Source: Chloroflexota bacterium (lineage in GTDB: Bacteria; Chloroflexota; UBA6077; FW602-bin22). From it: a stretch of DNA of 34,368 bases. Below, one piece after another: positions 7,758 to 15,766 of the stretch (the stretch's first letter is position 1; the number at the start of each line of letters is the position of its first letter). The position numbers and the translations under genes were made by a program. Below the pieces are notes generated by a model. The model had not been told where the DNA came from and ran no database searches. It saw only the letters and a list, made by a program, of their open reading frames with translations. The stretch lies in assembly GCA_016875715.1 (NCBI GenBank), contig VGOZ01000031.1, positions 1-34,368 of the forward strand. The letters are read 5' to 3'.

Positions 7758-9083
7758 CTATCCCTCTCGCCAGGGCATCTGCCGCCAGCAGAGTCCGCAC
7801 GGCGTGTTCACAACGATCGATGACCGGTTGCCCTTCTCCTCCATGGCGGCGTTTAGGGCGGACTGCGGGTCGGCGTACACGCCACTGAAACCGAACTCTC
7901 GCGCCTCACCAGCATCGATGCCTTCGGTGACCAGATAGACCTTCTTGCGGTCCAGCACGTGGCGCGTCGCAAAGTGGATCGATCCCGTCCGGGCGTTGCC
8001 GTGACCCTGAATCATCGACCGAGCGAGCTCCTCGGCACGCAGTTTCAGGGCGTCTCGCGATGACATCATTGCGCTGTACGGCATGCCCGGGCCGTCTGAG
8101 TACCCATTCACCGCCGCGACGCACGCGATGATGACGCCATCGTCCTTCGTCGCCAGGTCCGCGCCGTTGATGGAGATGAACATCGATCCTTCGAGGGTCC
8201 GGTCGCGCCAGTCCGCCGGGTGAAACAGGCAGATGTCAGCTGGCTCGACCGGAGTCATCCAGATTTGCCGGGCACGAGGTAGCGCGGCGCGATGCGCGGC
8301 CACGAAGTCCCCGGCCACGATATCGACCATGCGCGCGTGCTCGTCCACGAGCACGTCGATCTTGAAGTCCAATCCGAGCAACGCCGCGGCATCTTCCATG
8401 TCTCGGCGCAGCGGATTGCCGTCGGCGAGACCGAGCGGGATGCTCGGAAGCATCAACTGGCGGTGATTGTGTTCGATGGATGCCTGTCCGGCGACTCCCG
8501 GCAGAATCATCTTTCCCCCGCCGGTCCATCCACCGTGGGTGTTGGGCGAGATCTCGCCGAACCCGACGACCACATCGGCCTCGGTAACCGCACGGTTGAC
8601 CCACAGGGCATTGCCGCGGGGCGTATAGCCGATGAACGTGAGGTCCTCATCCACATCGGCGCGATGGCGCACGTATCGCCCGACCCGCCCGATGAGCGCG
8701 GGACCGAGTTTCTCGTCGATGTTGCGGTGGGCGTGGGTGCCCGGCGCAAAGACCAGCGTGATATCGCTATCCGGCACACCCGCCGCATTCAGATAATCGA
8801 GGATCACGTGGCCAAGGCCATCGCGCGACCCGAGCATGTAATCGGTGATCCGGTCGCCTGTCAGGAGCGCCACACGGTTGCCGGGGCGCACGAGCGCGCG
8901 AAGAGGCGGCGAGGCGGTGGGATGATCCATTGCGTGCCGCAGGGCAGCTGCCGGATCCGCGAGGGGTGGGAGGTTCGTGAACGTGATCTCCATCGTGGGG
9001 TGCCCGGCCGGAACCTCGATCGAGCGCGAGTCGCCTGCCCAGGGCACGGTGAACCGCCGCGCGCGAGTCTCAATCAGAACCAT
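7758..9083 (-). CDS. LarA-like nickel-dependent hydroxyacid racemase family
   Basis: This is a member of the LarA (DUF2088) superfamily, racemases and epimerases of 2-hydroxyacids that use the nickel-pincer nucleotide cofactor. Seen here: a GTHAHRN motif, matching the GTHR catalytic-histidine region of LarA, and NTHGGWTGGGKMILPGVAG, matching the LarA segment that has a His and then the Lys linked to the cofactor. The 441 residues fit. I chose ATG 9083 because upstream codons look non-coding; no clear Shine-Dalgarno is present. The maturation genes larB, larC and larE are not in the window. The substrate is unknown; the neighbouring dehydrogenases suggest a 2-hydroxyacid. Confidence 0.85.
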   Translation of the reverse strand: MVLIETRARRFTVPWAGDSRSIEVPAGHPTMEITFTNLPPLADPAAALRHAMDHPTASPPLRALVRPGNRVALLTGDRITDYMLGSRDGLGHVILDYLNAAGVPDSDITLVFAPGTHAHRNIDEKLGPALIGRVGRYVRHRADVDEDLTFIGYTPRGNALWVNRAVTEADVVVGFGEISPNTHGGWTGGGKMILPGVAGQASIEHNHRQLMLPSIPLGLADGNPLRRDMEDAAALLGLDFKIDVLVDEHARMVDIVAGDFVAAHRAALPRARQIWMTPVEPADICLFHPADWRDRTLEGSMFISINGADLATKDDGVIIACVAAVNGYSDGPGMPYSAMMSSRDALKLRAEELARSMIQGHGNARTGSIHFATRHVLDRKKVYLVTEGIDAGEAREFGFSGVYADPQSALNAAMEEKGNRSSIVVNTPCGLCWRQMPWREG

Positions 9084-9182
9084 CAGACGGTCCGAACCTG
9101 AACGGAAGTCCAGTGCATGGCGTTTCACCCTCGCGTACAAGTAGCCGCATACTAACAACAGCGACTCGAGGTACAGGAAAAG

Positions 9183-9196
9183 TGTACGCGTTTACA
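9183..9196. promoter_or_regulatory. TGTA-N6-TACA dyad, candidate operator
   Basis: The dyad lies in the 128-bp gap between the LarA-like gene (-) and the zinc-ribbon gene (+). The octamer TGTACGCG occurs here (9183-9190) and inverted at 9139..9132. A TAGTAT hexamer (9154..9149) is a possible -10 for the LarA-like gene. No regulator is assigned. Confidence 0.25.
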
Positions 9197-9211
9197 TCCG
9201 ATCGAACTCCG

Positions 9212-9370
9212 ATGCCCGCGGTTGTCACCCGCTGCGCATCCTGCGGCCGGCCGATCGACGGCGCTCGCCCGAGCGGAGTGGCCATTCTGTGCGCATCGTG
9301 CACCCGTCCTGTGCGGTTGGGGTGGGGAACCGAGGCTTTTGCGAAAACCCTCACTTCGCGTTCGGAATGA
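9212..9370 (+). CDS. small zinc-ribbon protein
   Basis: This 52-residue protein has two CxxC knuckles (CASC at 8-11 and CASC at about 26-29) spaced as in a zinc ribbon, then a short basic tail. Such mini-proteins often bind nucleic acid or a partner protein; no function can be given. The ATG at 9212 lacks a good Shine-Dalgarno, and the frame is open a little upstream. It overlaps the end of the convergent minus-strand gene by 20 bp, which lowers confidence. Confidence 0.45.
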   Translation: MPAVVTRCASCGRPIDGARPSGVAILCASCTRPVRLGWGTEAFAKTLTSRSE

Positions 9371-9650
9371 TCGTATCGGCGGCGGCACGCCGCAGTGCCA
9401 GACCGTCGACCGCCTCGGTGCAGGGTGTGCCCGCCTCCGCCGCGAGGAGCGACGTCTGCTCGGCGAGCGACCGCCACACGCGCCACAGAAGTTCCTCGCG
9501 GCGCACGATCTCGATCGTGGACGCCAGGTCGATGGCGTAGGCGACCTCTTCGGCCAGCAAGATCGCAGGGTCGCCATGGCGCGCAACGGCGATCCGCTGA
9601 TTTGAGATCGCCAGGCGCGCCCGCGCCGTGTCCAACGTGTCCTGGCTCAC
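9351..9650 (-). CDS. small protein of unknown function, last gene of MarR operon
   Basis: The 99 residues are predicted to be mostly helical and soluble, for example AILLAEEVAYAIDLASTIE. I recognise no family. The main evidence that it is real is position: its GTG overlaps the TGA of the upstream dehydrogenase (9647-9650), continuing a chain of 4-bp overlaps. It could be a small partner of the dehydrogenases. Confidence 0.6.
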   Translation of the reverse strand: MSQDTLDTARARLAISNQRIAVARHGDPAILLAEEVAYAIDLASTIEIVRREELLWRVWRSLAEQTSLLAAEAGTPCTEAVDGLALRRAAADTIIPNAK

Positions 9651-10633
9651 CGGGAGACGCGTAGCCTCCCCGAGACCTCAGGATTAACCGGTGTCGCCGG
9701 TGCGCTACCGTCGAGGACCGCGATGGCGTTGCGCATCGCGCTCACCTGGAGTTCGACGAGCGACTCCTCGCTGTAGAAGGCGGCATGAGGCGTGAGAAGG
9801 ACGTCCTGACGCATCAGCAGAGGGCTGTCTGAAGGGATCGGCTCGCGTGGGAACACATCCAGAGCGGCCCCGCCGAGATGTCCGCTGGCAAGGGCGTCCA
9901 CGAGCGCGGCTTCATCGACGAGCGCGCCACGGCCGGCGTTGATGAGCCGCGAGCCCGGCTTCATCCTTGCGATCGCAACTCGGTCGATCAAGCCTCGCGT
10001 GGTGGGCGTCACGGGCACGTGCAGCGAGACGAAGTCGCTCCGATCGAGCAACTCCGGTAAGCCGACTGCCTCAACGCCCAGGGCCGGGCCACGGAGCGCC
10101 GCGCCACTCGGCGACCACGCGAGCACACGGAAGCCGATCGCGATGGCCCGGCTCGCTACTGCCTGACCAATGCGCCCGAAACCGACGACACCGAATGTGA
10201 GCGACGCGGTCCGGCGCATTGGGCCCTGACTCGTTGCCCCCCAAATGCCCGCCCGCACCGCGCGGTCAAACGGCACGAGGTTGCGCACGAGCGCCAGGGC
10301 CATGGCAATCGTGTGCGTCGCGACATCGGTCGTGCAGAATCCGGGCACGTTTGCGACCCACACGCCGAGCCGGGTCGCCGCCGCCACGTCGATGTTGTCG
10401 TAGCCGATGCCGTACTCGGAGACGACACGGATGCGCGGCAATGCCTCGAGAACTCGGCTCGTGATCGGTGCTCCATCACAGAGGATGGCATCGGCCTCGC
10501 GGGCGAGATCGATGACCCCATCCTCTTCCAGCGTCTCGCCGGTCAGGAGAGTGACGCCTGCCTCCTCGGCGATGCGTCGTTCGTCCTCGATTGGCGCAAA
10601 CGCGTGATCGACGATCGCGATCGTTCGGCTCAA
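9647..10633 (-). CDS. D-isomer-specific 2-hydroxyacid dehydrogenase (copy B)
   Basis: This NAD(P)-dependent 2-hydroxyacid dehydrogenase interconverts a 2-hydroxyacid and its 2-oxoacid. The nucleotide-binding motif GFGRIG is intact. The catalytic triad is visible as Arg in INAGRGALVDE, Glu in DVFPREP and His in LLTPHAAF. The 328 residues are usual. Translation starts at a TTG that overlaps the MarR stop (TTGA), so it is likely coupled to the regulator gene. Relatives include phosphoglycerate, glycerate, glyoxylate and (S)-sulfolactate dehydrogenases. There is no C-terminal ACT domain, so it is probably not SerA. Confidence 0.9.
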   Translation of the reverse strand: MSRTIAIVDHAFAPIEDERRIAEEAGVTLLTGETLEEDGVIDLAREADAILCDGAPITSRVLEALPRIRVVSEYGIGYDNIDVAAATRLGVWVANVPGFCTTDVATHTIAMALALVRNLVPFDRAVRAGIWGATSQGPMRRTASLTFGVVGFGRIGQAVASRAIAIGFRVLAWSPSGAALRGPALGVEAVGLPELLDRSDFVSLHVPVTPTTRGLIDRVAIARMKPGSRLINAGRGALVDEAALVDALASGHLGGAALDVFPREPIPSDSPLLMRQDVLLTPHAAFYSEESLVELQVSAMRNAIAVLDGSAPATPVNPEVSGRLRVSR

Positions 10634-11115
10634 TGCCCGGCACCCGCCCGTACCGCCGGAGTGCGTCCCTCGCCCCCTCCGACCGATTCTGCCGCCTCGG
10701 CTAGGATCTCAATGAGGTTAGCGAGCTCTGCGCGCTGCGCGGGTTCCAGTCGATCGAGCGCAGTGGACAGCCGCACTCGTCGGCCCTGCTGGATGCGCTC
10801 AACGAGTTCTCGGCCCGACGGCGTGAGCGACACGATCACGCGTCTCCGATCGCCACAGTCGGCGGATCGCGCCGCCATGCCTTTATCGACAAGCCGATCG
10901 ACGACGCTGGTCACTGTCGGCAACTTGACTCCCAGGCCGGCCGCCAGGCTCGAGGTGGGCGTCTCGCCATGGCTCAGCAGTCGATTGAGAACGCGGATCT
11001 GCGCCAGGGTGAGGTTCCGAGTGGCGGCATCGTCCAGGTTACCCGTGCGAAGCGCGCGGTTGACACGCCGCATTGCCTCAATGGTGCGATCGACGGTTCG
11101 ATCGGAGTCGATCAC
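10630..11115 (-). CDS. MarR-family transcriptional regulator
   Basis: This 161-residue winged-helix repressor-type regulator has the recognition region SSLAAGLGVKLPTVTSVVDRL, then the wing with DRRRVIVSLT, then the long dimerisation helix. MarR proteins bind short palindromes as dimers and usually release DNA on binding a small aromatic or acidic ligand. The gene lies between two 2-hydroxyacid dehydrogenase genes and overlaps both by 4 bp, so it almost surely controls its own operon. The palindrome at 12108-12124 is the obvious candidate site. The C-terminal Gly/Arg tail is unusual. Confidence 0.9.
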   Translation of the reverse strand: MIDSDRTVDRTIEAMRRVNRALRTGNLDDAATRNLTLAQIRVLNRLLSHGETPTSSLAAGLGVKLPTVTSVVDRLVDKGMAARSADCGDRRRVIVSLTPSGRELVERIQQGRRVRLSTALDRLEPAQRAELANLIEILAEAAESVGGGEGRTPAVRAGAGH

Positions 11116-12104
11116 ACGCGTGTAGGGCTCAGGCGAGCGCTGGCACGCACCTCCGGGTTAACACAGACGGTCGGCCACTCTCCCTTCAGAACCCGAAGCA
11201 CCTGATCGACCGTTTGACGCCGGTTGTCCGCCATCGCCTCCACGCTGTAGCCGGCCGTATGCGGCAGGAGGATGAGGTTCGCGGCCTCGACAACCGGATT
11301 GCCGACTTCGGGAGGCTCCTGGGTGAGCACATCGAGTGCCGCACCAGCGATCCACTTCTCGGTGAGGGCACGCGCGAGCGCGATCTCGTCCACCGTGCCG
11401 CCGCGCGACGTATTGACGAAGTAGGCGCCGGGCTTCATCGCTCGGAACTGCGCCTCGCCGAAAATCTTGCGGGTTCCGTCGTTGAGCAGGGCGTGCATTG
11501 AAACGAAATCCGAGCGCTGACAGAGTTCCTCGAGACTTACGAGCTTCACCTTCCAGGCATCGACCTGATCCTGCGTCAGGTACGGGTCGTAAGCCAGATA
11601 CGTCATGCCGAAACCGCTCAGCTTCTCGGCGGTCAAACGCGCGATCTTTCCGAACGCCACGAATCCCAGCTTGCGGCCTCGAATACGATGGATGGGGGCC
11701 ACTGCGTCGATGGTCTTCTGACGGTCCCATCCGTGCTGCCGGTAGACACGGAGGTGCTCGCCGAGCTTCCGGGCGCAGGCGAGGATCAGCATCGCCGCGT
11801 GATCGGACACCTCCTCCAGGCAGAAGAACGGACTGTTTGCGACGACGACGCCGTGGCGGGTCGCCGCAGCCACGTCCACCCAGTCGTACCCGACAGTGCA
11901 CTGCTGGAGAAACTTCAGTCGGGGCAGATTCGCGAAGACGCGCTCGTCGAACGTGGAGAGACCGAAACACATGACGATGTCGGCACCGCGGCATGCTTCG
12001 ATCACGTCGTCGGCGGAGCGCCCGCTTCCGGTGACTACCTCGGCACCGGCGGCGCGGAGATCGGCGAGTTCGGCGACATCGGGGCCAATCACGGCAATCT
12101 TCAT
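11112..12104 (-). CDS. D-isomer-specific 2-hydroxyacid dehydrogenase (copy A)
   Basis: This is the first gene of the four-gene minus-strand operon. The catalytic Arg ([11 protein letters not shown]), Glu (DVLTQEPPE) and His (LLPHTAGYS) are present, so it should reduce a 2-oxoacid. The usual GxGxxG of the NAD site reads AFGKIA, an AxGxxA, unlike copy B. I chose ATG 12104 (330 residues, starting MKIAVIG) because a TAGAAT hexamer ends 7 nt upstream and would overlap the alternative ATG at 12113. Its stop overlaps the MarR start (GTGA). The substrate is unknown. Confidence 0.9.
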   Translation of the reverse strand: MKIAVIGPDVAELADLRAAGAEVVTGSGRSADDVIEACRGADIVMCFGLSTFDERVFANLPRLKFLQQCTVGYDWVDVAAATRHGVVVANSPFFCLEEVSDHAAMLILACARKLGEHLRVYRQHGWDRQKTIDAVAPIHRIRGRKLGFVAFGKIARLTAEKLSGFGMTYLAYDPYLTQDQVDAWKVKLVSLEELCQRSDFVSMHALLNDGTRKIFGEAQFRAMKPGAYFVNTSRGGTVDEIALARALTEKWIAGAALDVLTQEPPEVGNPVVEAANLILLPHTAGYSVEAMADNRRQTVDQVLRVLKGEWPTVCVNPEVRASARLSPTRV

Positions 12105-12107
12105 CAG

Positions 12108-12124
12108 GGCCATTCTATATGGCC
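12108..12124. promoter_or_regulatory. perfect 17-bp palindrome, likely MarR operator
   Basis: GGCCAT-TCTAT-ATGGCC has 6-bp perfect arms and a 5-bp spacer. It covers the putative -10 (TAGAAT, 12117..12112) of the dehydrogenase-MarR operon. Size and position fit a MarR-dimer operator that blocks RNA polymerase. It sits in the divergent gap shared with the peroxiredoxin gene. Confidence 0.55.
12112..12117 (-). promoter_or_regulatory. -10 hexamer TAGAAT (leaderless type)
   Basis: TAGAAT (5/6 to TATAAT) is followed by 7 nt and then ATG 12104. No Shine-Dalgarno is present. I see no recognisable -35. Confidence 0.45.
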
Positions 12125-12201
12125 ATCTTTACAGCGCTTGCCGCGGCCGAGAAACGCGCGCGTACCGGTTATCCTTCCGCGACCAGACAACGGAGGGAAA
12201 T

Positions 12202-12669
12202 GTGGCAGCGGATGTCGGCACCATTGCACCGGACTTCACACTCGATGCGACCGACGGGTCGAAGGTGACACTCTCGAGTTTTCGGGGGAAGAAGAACGTC
12301 GTGCTCTTCTTTTTCCCCAAGGCTTTCACCGGGACGTGCGAGCGACAGGTGTCGGGCCACGGTGCCGATCTGGAGAAGTTCCAGAAACTGAACGCGGAAG
12401 TGTTCGGTGTTTCGACCGACCAGTCGCCGTCGCAGGCGGCGTTCGCGAAACATTGCGGTTCGGTGAAGTTCCTGCTGCTCAGCGATCACCGGCACCAGCT
12501 CGTCAACGCATACGGTGTCGCACGGGGGGAGGGAAGTCTCTCCAACGAGCGGGCCGCGTTCGTGGTCGATCGGGCGGGCGTGATCCGCTACCGACACGTC
12601 GAGCCGAAGCCAGGAGAATGGGCGGGAACCTCGGGCGAACTCGAGGCGCTGACGAAACTGGGCGGCTAA
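12202..12669 (+). CDS. peroxiredoxin (AhpC/TSA, Bcp-like)
   Basis: This thiol peroxidase reduces hydrogen peroxide and organic peroxides. The thioredoxin-fold signature PKAFTGTC places the peroxidatic Cys at residue 46. A second Cys at 85 could be the resolving residue, as in atypical 2-Cys Bcp/PrxQ proteins, but its position is not diagnostic. The 155 residues fit. I chose GTG 12202 because GGAGGG lies 4 nt upstream and the N-terminus then reads [10 protein letters not shown] as in relatives. It ends 1 bp before the convergent KhpA gene. Confidence 0.9.
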   Translation: MAADVGTIAPDFTLDATDGSKVTLSSFRGKKNVVLFFFPKAFTGTCERQVSGHGADLEKFQKLNAEVFGVSTDQSPSQAAFAKHCGSVKFLLLSDHRHQLVNAYGVARGEGSLSNERAAFVVDRAGVIRYRHVEPKPGEWAGTSGELEALTKLGG

Positions 12670-12670
12670 C

Positions 12671-12979
12671 TCAACTCTGGTGCGTAACGCGCGGCACCTC
12701 GACGATGTCGAGGACCGCGCGTTTGCCCGAACGGGCTGCGATCGCGACCACGAGCGTGCGCAGCGCGTTGATGGTTCGTCCCTCGCGCCCGATGACACGG
12801 CCCGCATCGGTCGGGGCAACGTGCGTTTCGATCACAACCGCGTGGTCGCCTTCCACCACTTCAACGCGGAGATCCTGCGGGCGATCAATGATCTTACCGA
12901 TCACGTGCATTAGAAACGCCTGCAGGTCAACCGGATTGCGAGGGGGATTGCGCGGCGGGCCACCGGAGGAATCCGTCAT
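12671..12979 (-). CDS. khpA: KH-domain RNA-binding protein KhpA
   Basis: This small single KH-domain protein binds RNA in the cytoplasm. The GxxG loop is GREG at 64-67 within VIGREGRTINALR, flanked by the usual strands. The 102 residues include a Pro-rich N-terminal extension of about 15 beyond the typical length of 75-80. KhpA often sits beside rpsP and acts with KhpB; neither is here. Upstream, TACAAT (13011..13006) is a plausible -10 with a leader of about 20 nt. Confidence 0.85.
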   Translation of the reverse strand: MTDSSGGPPRNPPRNPVDLQAFLMHVIGKIIDRPQDLRVEVVEGDHAVVIETHVAPTDAGRVIGREGRTINALRTLVVAIAARSGKRAVLDIVEVPRVTHQS

Positions 12980-13054
12980 GCGAAGGTGGGTGCACTCCCG
13001 CCGGCATTGTACGGTGGGCTCGCTCGGTTGTCTATTGGCGATGCAAGAGCCTGG

Positions 13055-14119
13055 TCAGCTTCCGGTCGCCGTCAGATCGACCGTGACCCCGAGTTCGCGG
13101 GCAACCTGTGCAATCGCGTTGACTGTCGCGTCCTCCACCGAGATGCCCCGCTGCCCGTTGGTTCGGCGCGCGCGAACCTCTGGATCGCCTGGAGTGAGCA
13201 CCTCAGTGAAGCCCGCCGCCGGGGAAATCGCACGCACCCGAGCGCGGGTTGCCGACACGTCCCGGGTGAAGTCCTCGGCCGCCCGAAAGAGATCCGCCTT
13301 CAGTCCCAGCACGAGCATGCCGCTGCGCCCGTAGACCTCGCCGCCGCGCTCGGCCTCGGCAAAGGTATCGGACCCGGTGAATGCTCTCCCGAGCATCTCC
13401 ACAACCATCGCGAGGGCGAATCCCTTGTGCGCACCGAACGGCAGCATCACCCCGCCCGCGTAGTAGTCCTCGGCGCTGGTGGTGGGATTGCCCTCCCGAT
13501 CCAGGATGGAATCGGGCGGCAGCGGCGTACCCTTTGCACGGGCGACCTGGATCTTGCCCGCCGCGACAGCTGTGGTTGCGAAGTCCACCAGCAAGGGATC
13601 ATCGTCGGCGGTGGGAATCCCGAACGAAAGGGGGTTGGTGCCCAGGAACCCCTCGCGACCGCCGAAGGGTGCTGCGCGGGCAGCCCGCCCGCCGAAGCCT
13701 CCCGCGACCACGAAGCCCACGACGCCCCAGCGGGCCGCGCGTTCGCCGTACTCGCCAACACGACCGATATGGTTGCAGCGCACGCCTCCGACCGCCGCGA
13801 CGCCATGAACGCGAGCCCGTGCGATCGCGAGATCGGTTGCATAGAGCGCGGTGACCTGCCCGAAGCCCCACCCACCATCGACGAGCGCCGATGCGCCGCC
13901 GTCCCGCAGCACGCTCGGCCGGGCATTAGGAAGTACCTCCCCCAGGCGGACGGCGTCGACATATTGCGGGATGCGGATCACGCCGTGGGAGTCGTGACCG
14001 GCCAGGTTCGCGTCGACGAGCGCCTCCGCAACGCGGCGCGCGTTCGGCGCGTCGGCGCCCACAGCCTCGAAGATCCGGCACCCTGCCTCGATCAGCAGCG
14101 TGGGAGAAAACGTGGCCAT
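13055..14119 (-). CDS. Ldh_2-family malate/L-lactate/sulfolactate dehydrogenase (copy 1)
   Basis: This NAD(P)-dependent dehydrogenase belongs to the LDH2/MDH2 family, unrelated in fold to classical lactate dehydrogenase. The family signature AGHDSHGVIRIP is at about residues 40-51 and includes the catalytic His. GTNPLSFGIP and PFGAHKGFALAM are other family blocks. Members oxidise L-malate, ureidoglycolate, 2,3-diketogulonate or (R)-sulfolactate (ComC). The start is ATG 14119, with GGAGG 5 nt upstream; length is 354. It is divergent from the enolase-superfamily gene with only 37 bp between starts, so shared control is likely. A second family member lies at 25589-26650. Confidence 0.9.
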   Translation of the reverse strand: MATFSPTLLIEAGCRIFEAVGADAPNARRVAEALVDANLAGHDSHGVIRIPQYVDAVRLGEVLPNARPSVLRDGGASALVDGGWGFGQVTALYATDLAIARARVHGVAAVGGVRCNHIGRVGEYGERAARWGVVGFVVAGGFGGRAARAAPFGGREGFLGTNPLSFGIPTADDDPLLVDFATTAVAAGKIQVARAKGTPLPPDSILDREGNPTTSAEDYYAGGVMLPFGAHKGFALAMVVEMLGRAFTGSDTFAEAERGGEVYGRSGMLVLGLKADLFRAAEDFTRDVSATRARVRAISPAAGFTEVLTPGDPEVRARRTNGQRGISVEDATVNAIAQVARELGVTVDLTATGS

Positions 14120-14156
14120 ATCATCCTCCCGAATCGCGGGCCAGGAGTGTACGCGC

Positions 14157-15299
14157 GTGAAGATCACCAGGGTGGAGACTGTTCCCGTGGATCGCTACCT
14201 GTTCGTGCAGGTGCACACCGATAGCGGTCTGCTCGGACTGGGTGAATCGGGCACCTGGGGCTACCTCGAAGCCTCCGAGAAGGTCGTCGAGAAGTTCGCC
14301 CAGTACCTCGTCGGCGAGGACCCGCTCCGTATCGAGCATCACTGGAACTACCTCTACCGCTCGTCGCACTTCCGCGGCGCGGCGATCATGGGTGCCCTCA
14401 GCGCGGTCGACATCGCACTCTGGGATATCGCCGGCAAGCACTTCGGTGTCCCCGTCTATCAACTGCTTGGCGGGAAGACGCGCGACCGATGCCGGGTGTA
14501 TTACCACGTGTTCGGCAGTACACGCGATGCGCTCGTGGCCGGGTGCGTCGACGCGAAGCGCAATGGCTTCACAGCAGTGGGCCATCTGACGCCTTTCCTG
14601 GACGAGGATCGGAACGTCCCATTCTTCAAGACCCACGCCGCGAAGATCGGCGACGCGATCGAGACGGTGCGTCTCTACCGCGAGGCAGTTGGCAACGACG
14701 TCGATCTCTGTATTGAGATCCATCGCCAGTTAACGCCGGCTGAGGCTGTGGTCCTCGCCCGCGGGATCGAACCGTTCCACCCGTACTTCTACGAGGATCC
14801 GATCCTGCCCGACAACTTCGACGCGATGGGTCTCGTTGCCCAGCACATCAGCATTCCCATCGCCACCGGAGAACGCCTGCACACGATCTACGAGTTCGAG
14901 ATGCTCCTGCGGCGCGGCGCGGTCCAGTATGTCCGCCCCGACGTGTGCATGTGCGGCGGTATCACCGGCGCGAAGAAGATCGCTGCACTCGCGGAGGCGC
15001 ATCACGTGGGAGTCGTGCCCCACAACCCGCTGAGTCCGGTGAGCACAGCCGCCTGCGTGCAGATCGCGGCGTGTATCCCCAACTTCGCACTTCAGGAGTA
15101 CCCGATCGGCGAACACGAACCTCCGAAGAGTGAGATCGTCCGCTACGCCCTTGAACACGATGGCGAGGGCTTCCTGAGGGTGCCCACCCGTCCCGGGATC
15201 GGCGTGGAACTGGCGCCCGATGCCGCGGTGAAGCACCCTTATCGCATGCGGTGGGTCGGCACCCGCCTGCACAAGGACGGTTCGGTCGTCGATCAGTGA
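14157..15299 (+). CDS. enolase-superfamily acid-sugar dehydratase-like protein
   Basis: This mandelate racemase/muconate lactonizing-type protein most resembles galactonate/mannonate dehydratases, which remove water from acid sugars using Mg. An enolase N-terminal domain is followed by the TIM barrel. The metal region reads CIEIHRQL, then FYEDPILPDN and IATGERLH with acidic ligands, and VVPHNPLSP supplies the catalytic His. The first ligand is normally Asp in DxH; here it is Glu (ExH). The start is GTG 14157, with AGGAG 9 nt upstream; length is 380. The last 7 bp overlap the convergent gene. Together with the divergent Ldh_2 gene it suggests an acid-sugar or hydroxyacid route. Confidence 0.87.
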   Translation: MKITRVETVPVDRYLFVQVHTDSGLLGLGESGTWGYLEASEKVVEKFAQYLVGEDPLRIEHHWNYLYRSSHFRGAAIMGALSAVDIALWDIAGKHFGVPVYQLLGGKTRDRCRVYYHVFGSTRDALVAGCVDAKRNGFTAVGHLTPFLDEDRNVPFFKTHAAKIGDAIETVRLYREAVGNDVDLCIEIHRQLTPAEAVVLARGIEPFHPYFYEDPILPDNFDAMGLVAQHISIPIATGERLHTIYEFEMLLRRGAVQYVRPDVCMCGGITGAKKIAALAEAHHVGVVPHNPLSPVSTAACVQIAACIPNFALQEYPIGEHEPPKSEIVRYALEHDGEGFLRVPTRPGIGVELAPDAAVKHPYRMRWVGTRLHKDGSVVDQ

Positions 15300-15766
15300 T
15301 CGTTGAGGTCATCCTCTGGTGGCTTCTCGTCCAGGCTGATCCCGCGCGCGATGGCCGCAGTGCGTGTTGCGGCCAGTGCTCCTTCGCCCCAGATATCGAG
15401 CCCAATGCCGCAGTCCAGGTCGACGCCACGTGCGCCGTCCATCGCAAGCATCCCCAGCGCGGCCCCGGCGGGTAGTCGGCGCAGATCGGCGAGGAGACTC
15501 TCGAGCGGTCCGCGACGCTCCAGCGTCACGCATTCCTCATCTTCTTCCGGTGCCTCGGCGTTGATCGGCTGAACGACGAAGCCGGCCACGGCCAGTCGAA
15601 CCTGGGATTCGGCATCGTCGACGTCCACCGACACGGTGACCTGGGTTGACTTGCTCAGAAGATTGCGCGCGATATCGGCGAAGAACTCCGCATCCAGTTC
15701 GGGCGCGGGCCCATCGCAGAAGACCTGATCTTCTCCCCAGACAACCGTGGGTAGCCCAGACATCAT
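15293..15766 (-). CDS. acidic protein of unknown function
   Basis: This 157-residue soluble acidic protein matches no family I know. The middle contains a run of Glu and Asp (EAPEEDEEC), and the C-terminus is also acidic (EKPPEDDLNDH). Its ATG overlaps the TGA of the M32 carboxypeptidase gene (15763-15766), so it is probably translated with it. It may be a lineage-specific partner of the peptidase, but that is only context. It overlaps the enolase-superfamily gene end by 7 bp. Confidence 0.7.
   Translation of the reverse strand: MMSGLPTVVWGEDQVFCDGPAPELDAEFFADIARNLLSKSTQVTVSVDVDDAESQVRLAVAGFVVQPINAEAPEEDEECVTLERRGPLESLLADLRRLPAGAALGMLAMDGARGVDLDCGIGLDIWGEGALAATRTAAIARGISLDEKPPEDDLNDH

Noticed and set aside
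11688-14224. Long plus-strand open frames opposite the dehydrogenase A, KhpA and Ldh_2 genes
   Set aside because: They are antisense to genes with intact catalytic motifs, are rich in Arg, Pro, Ser and Gly and match no family. GC-rich DNA leaves such frames open.
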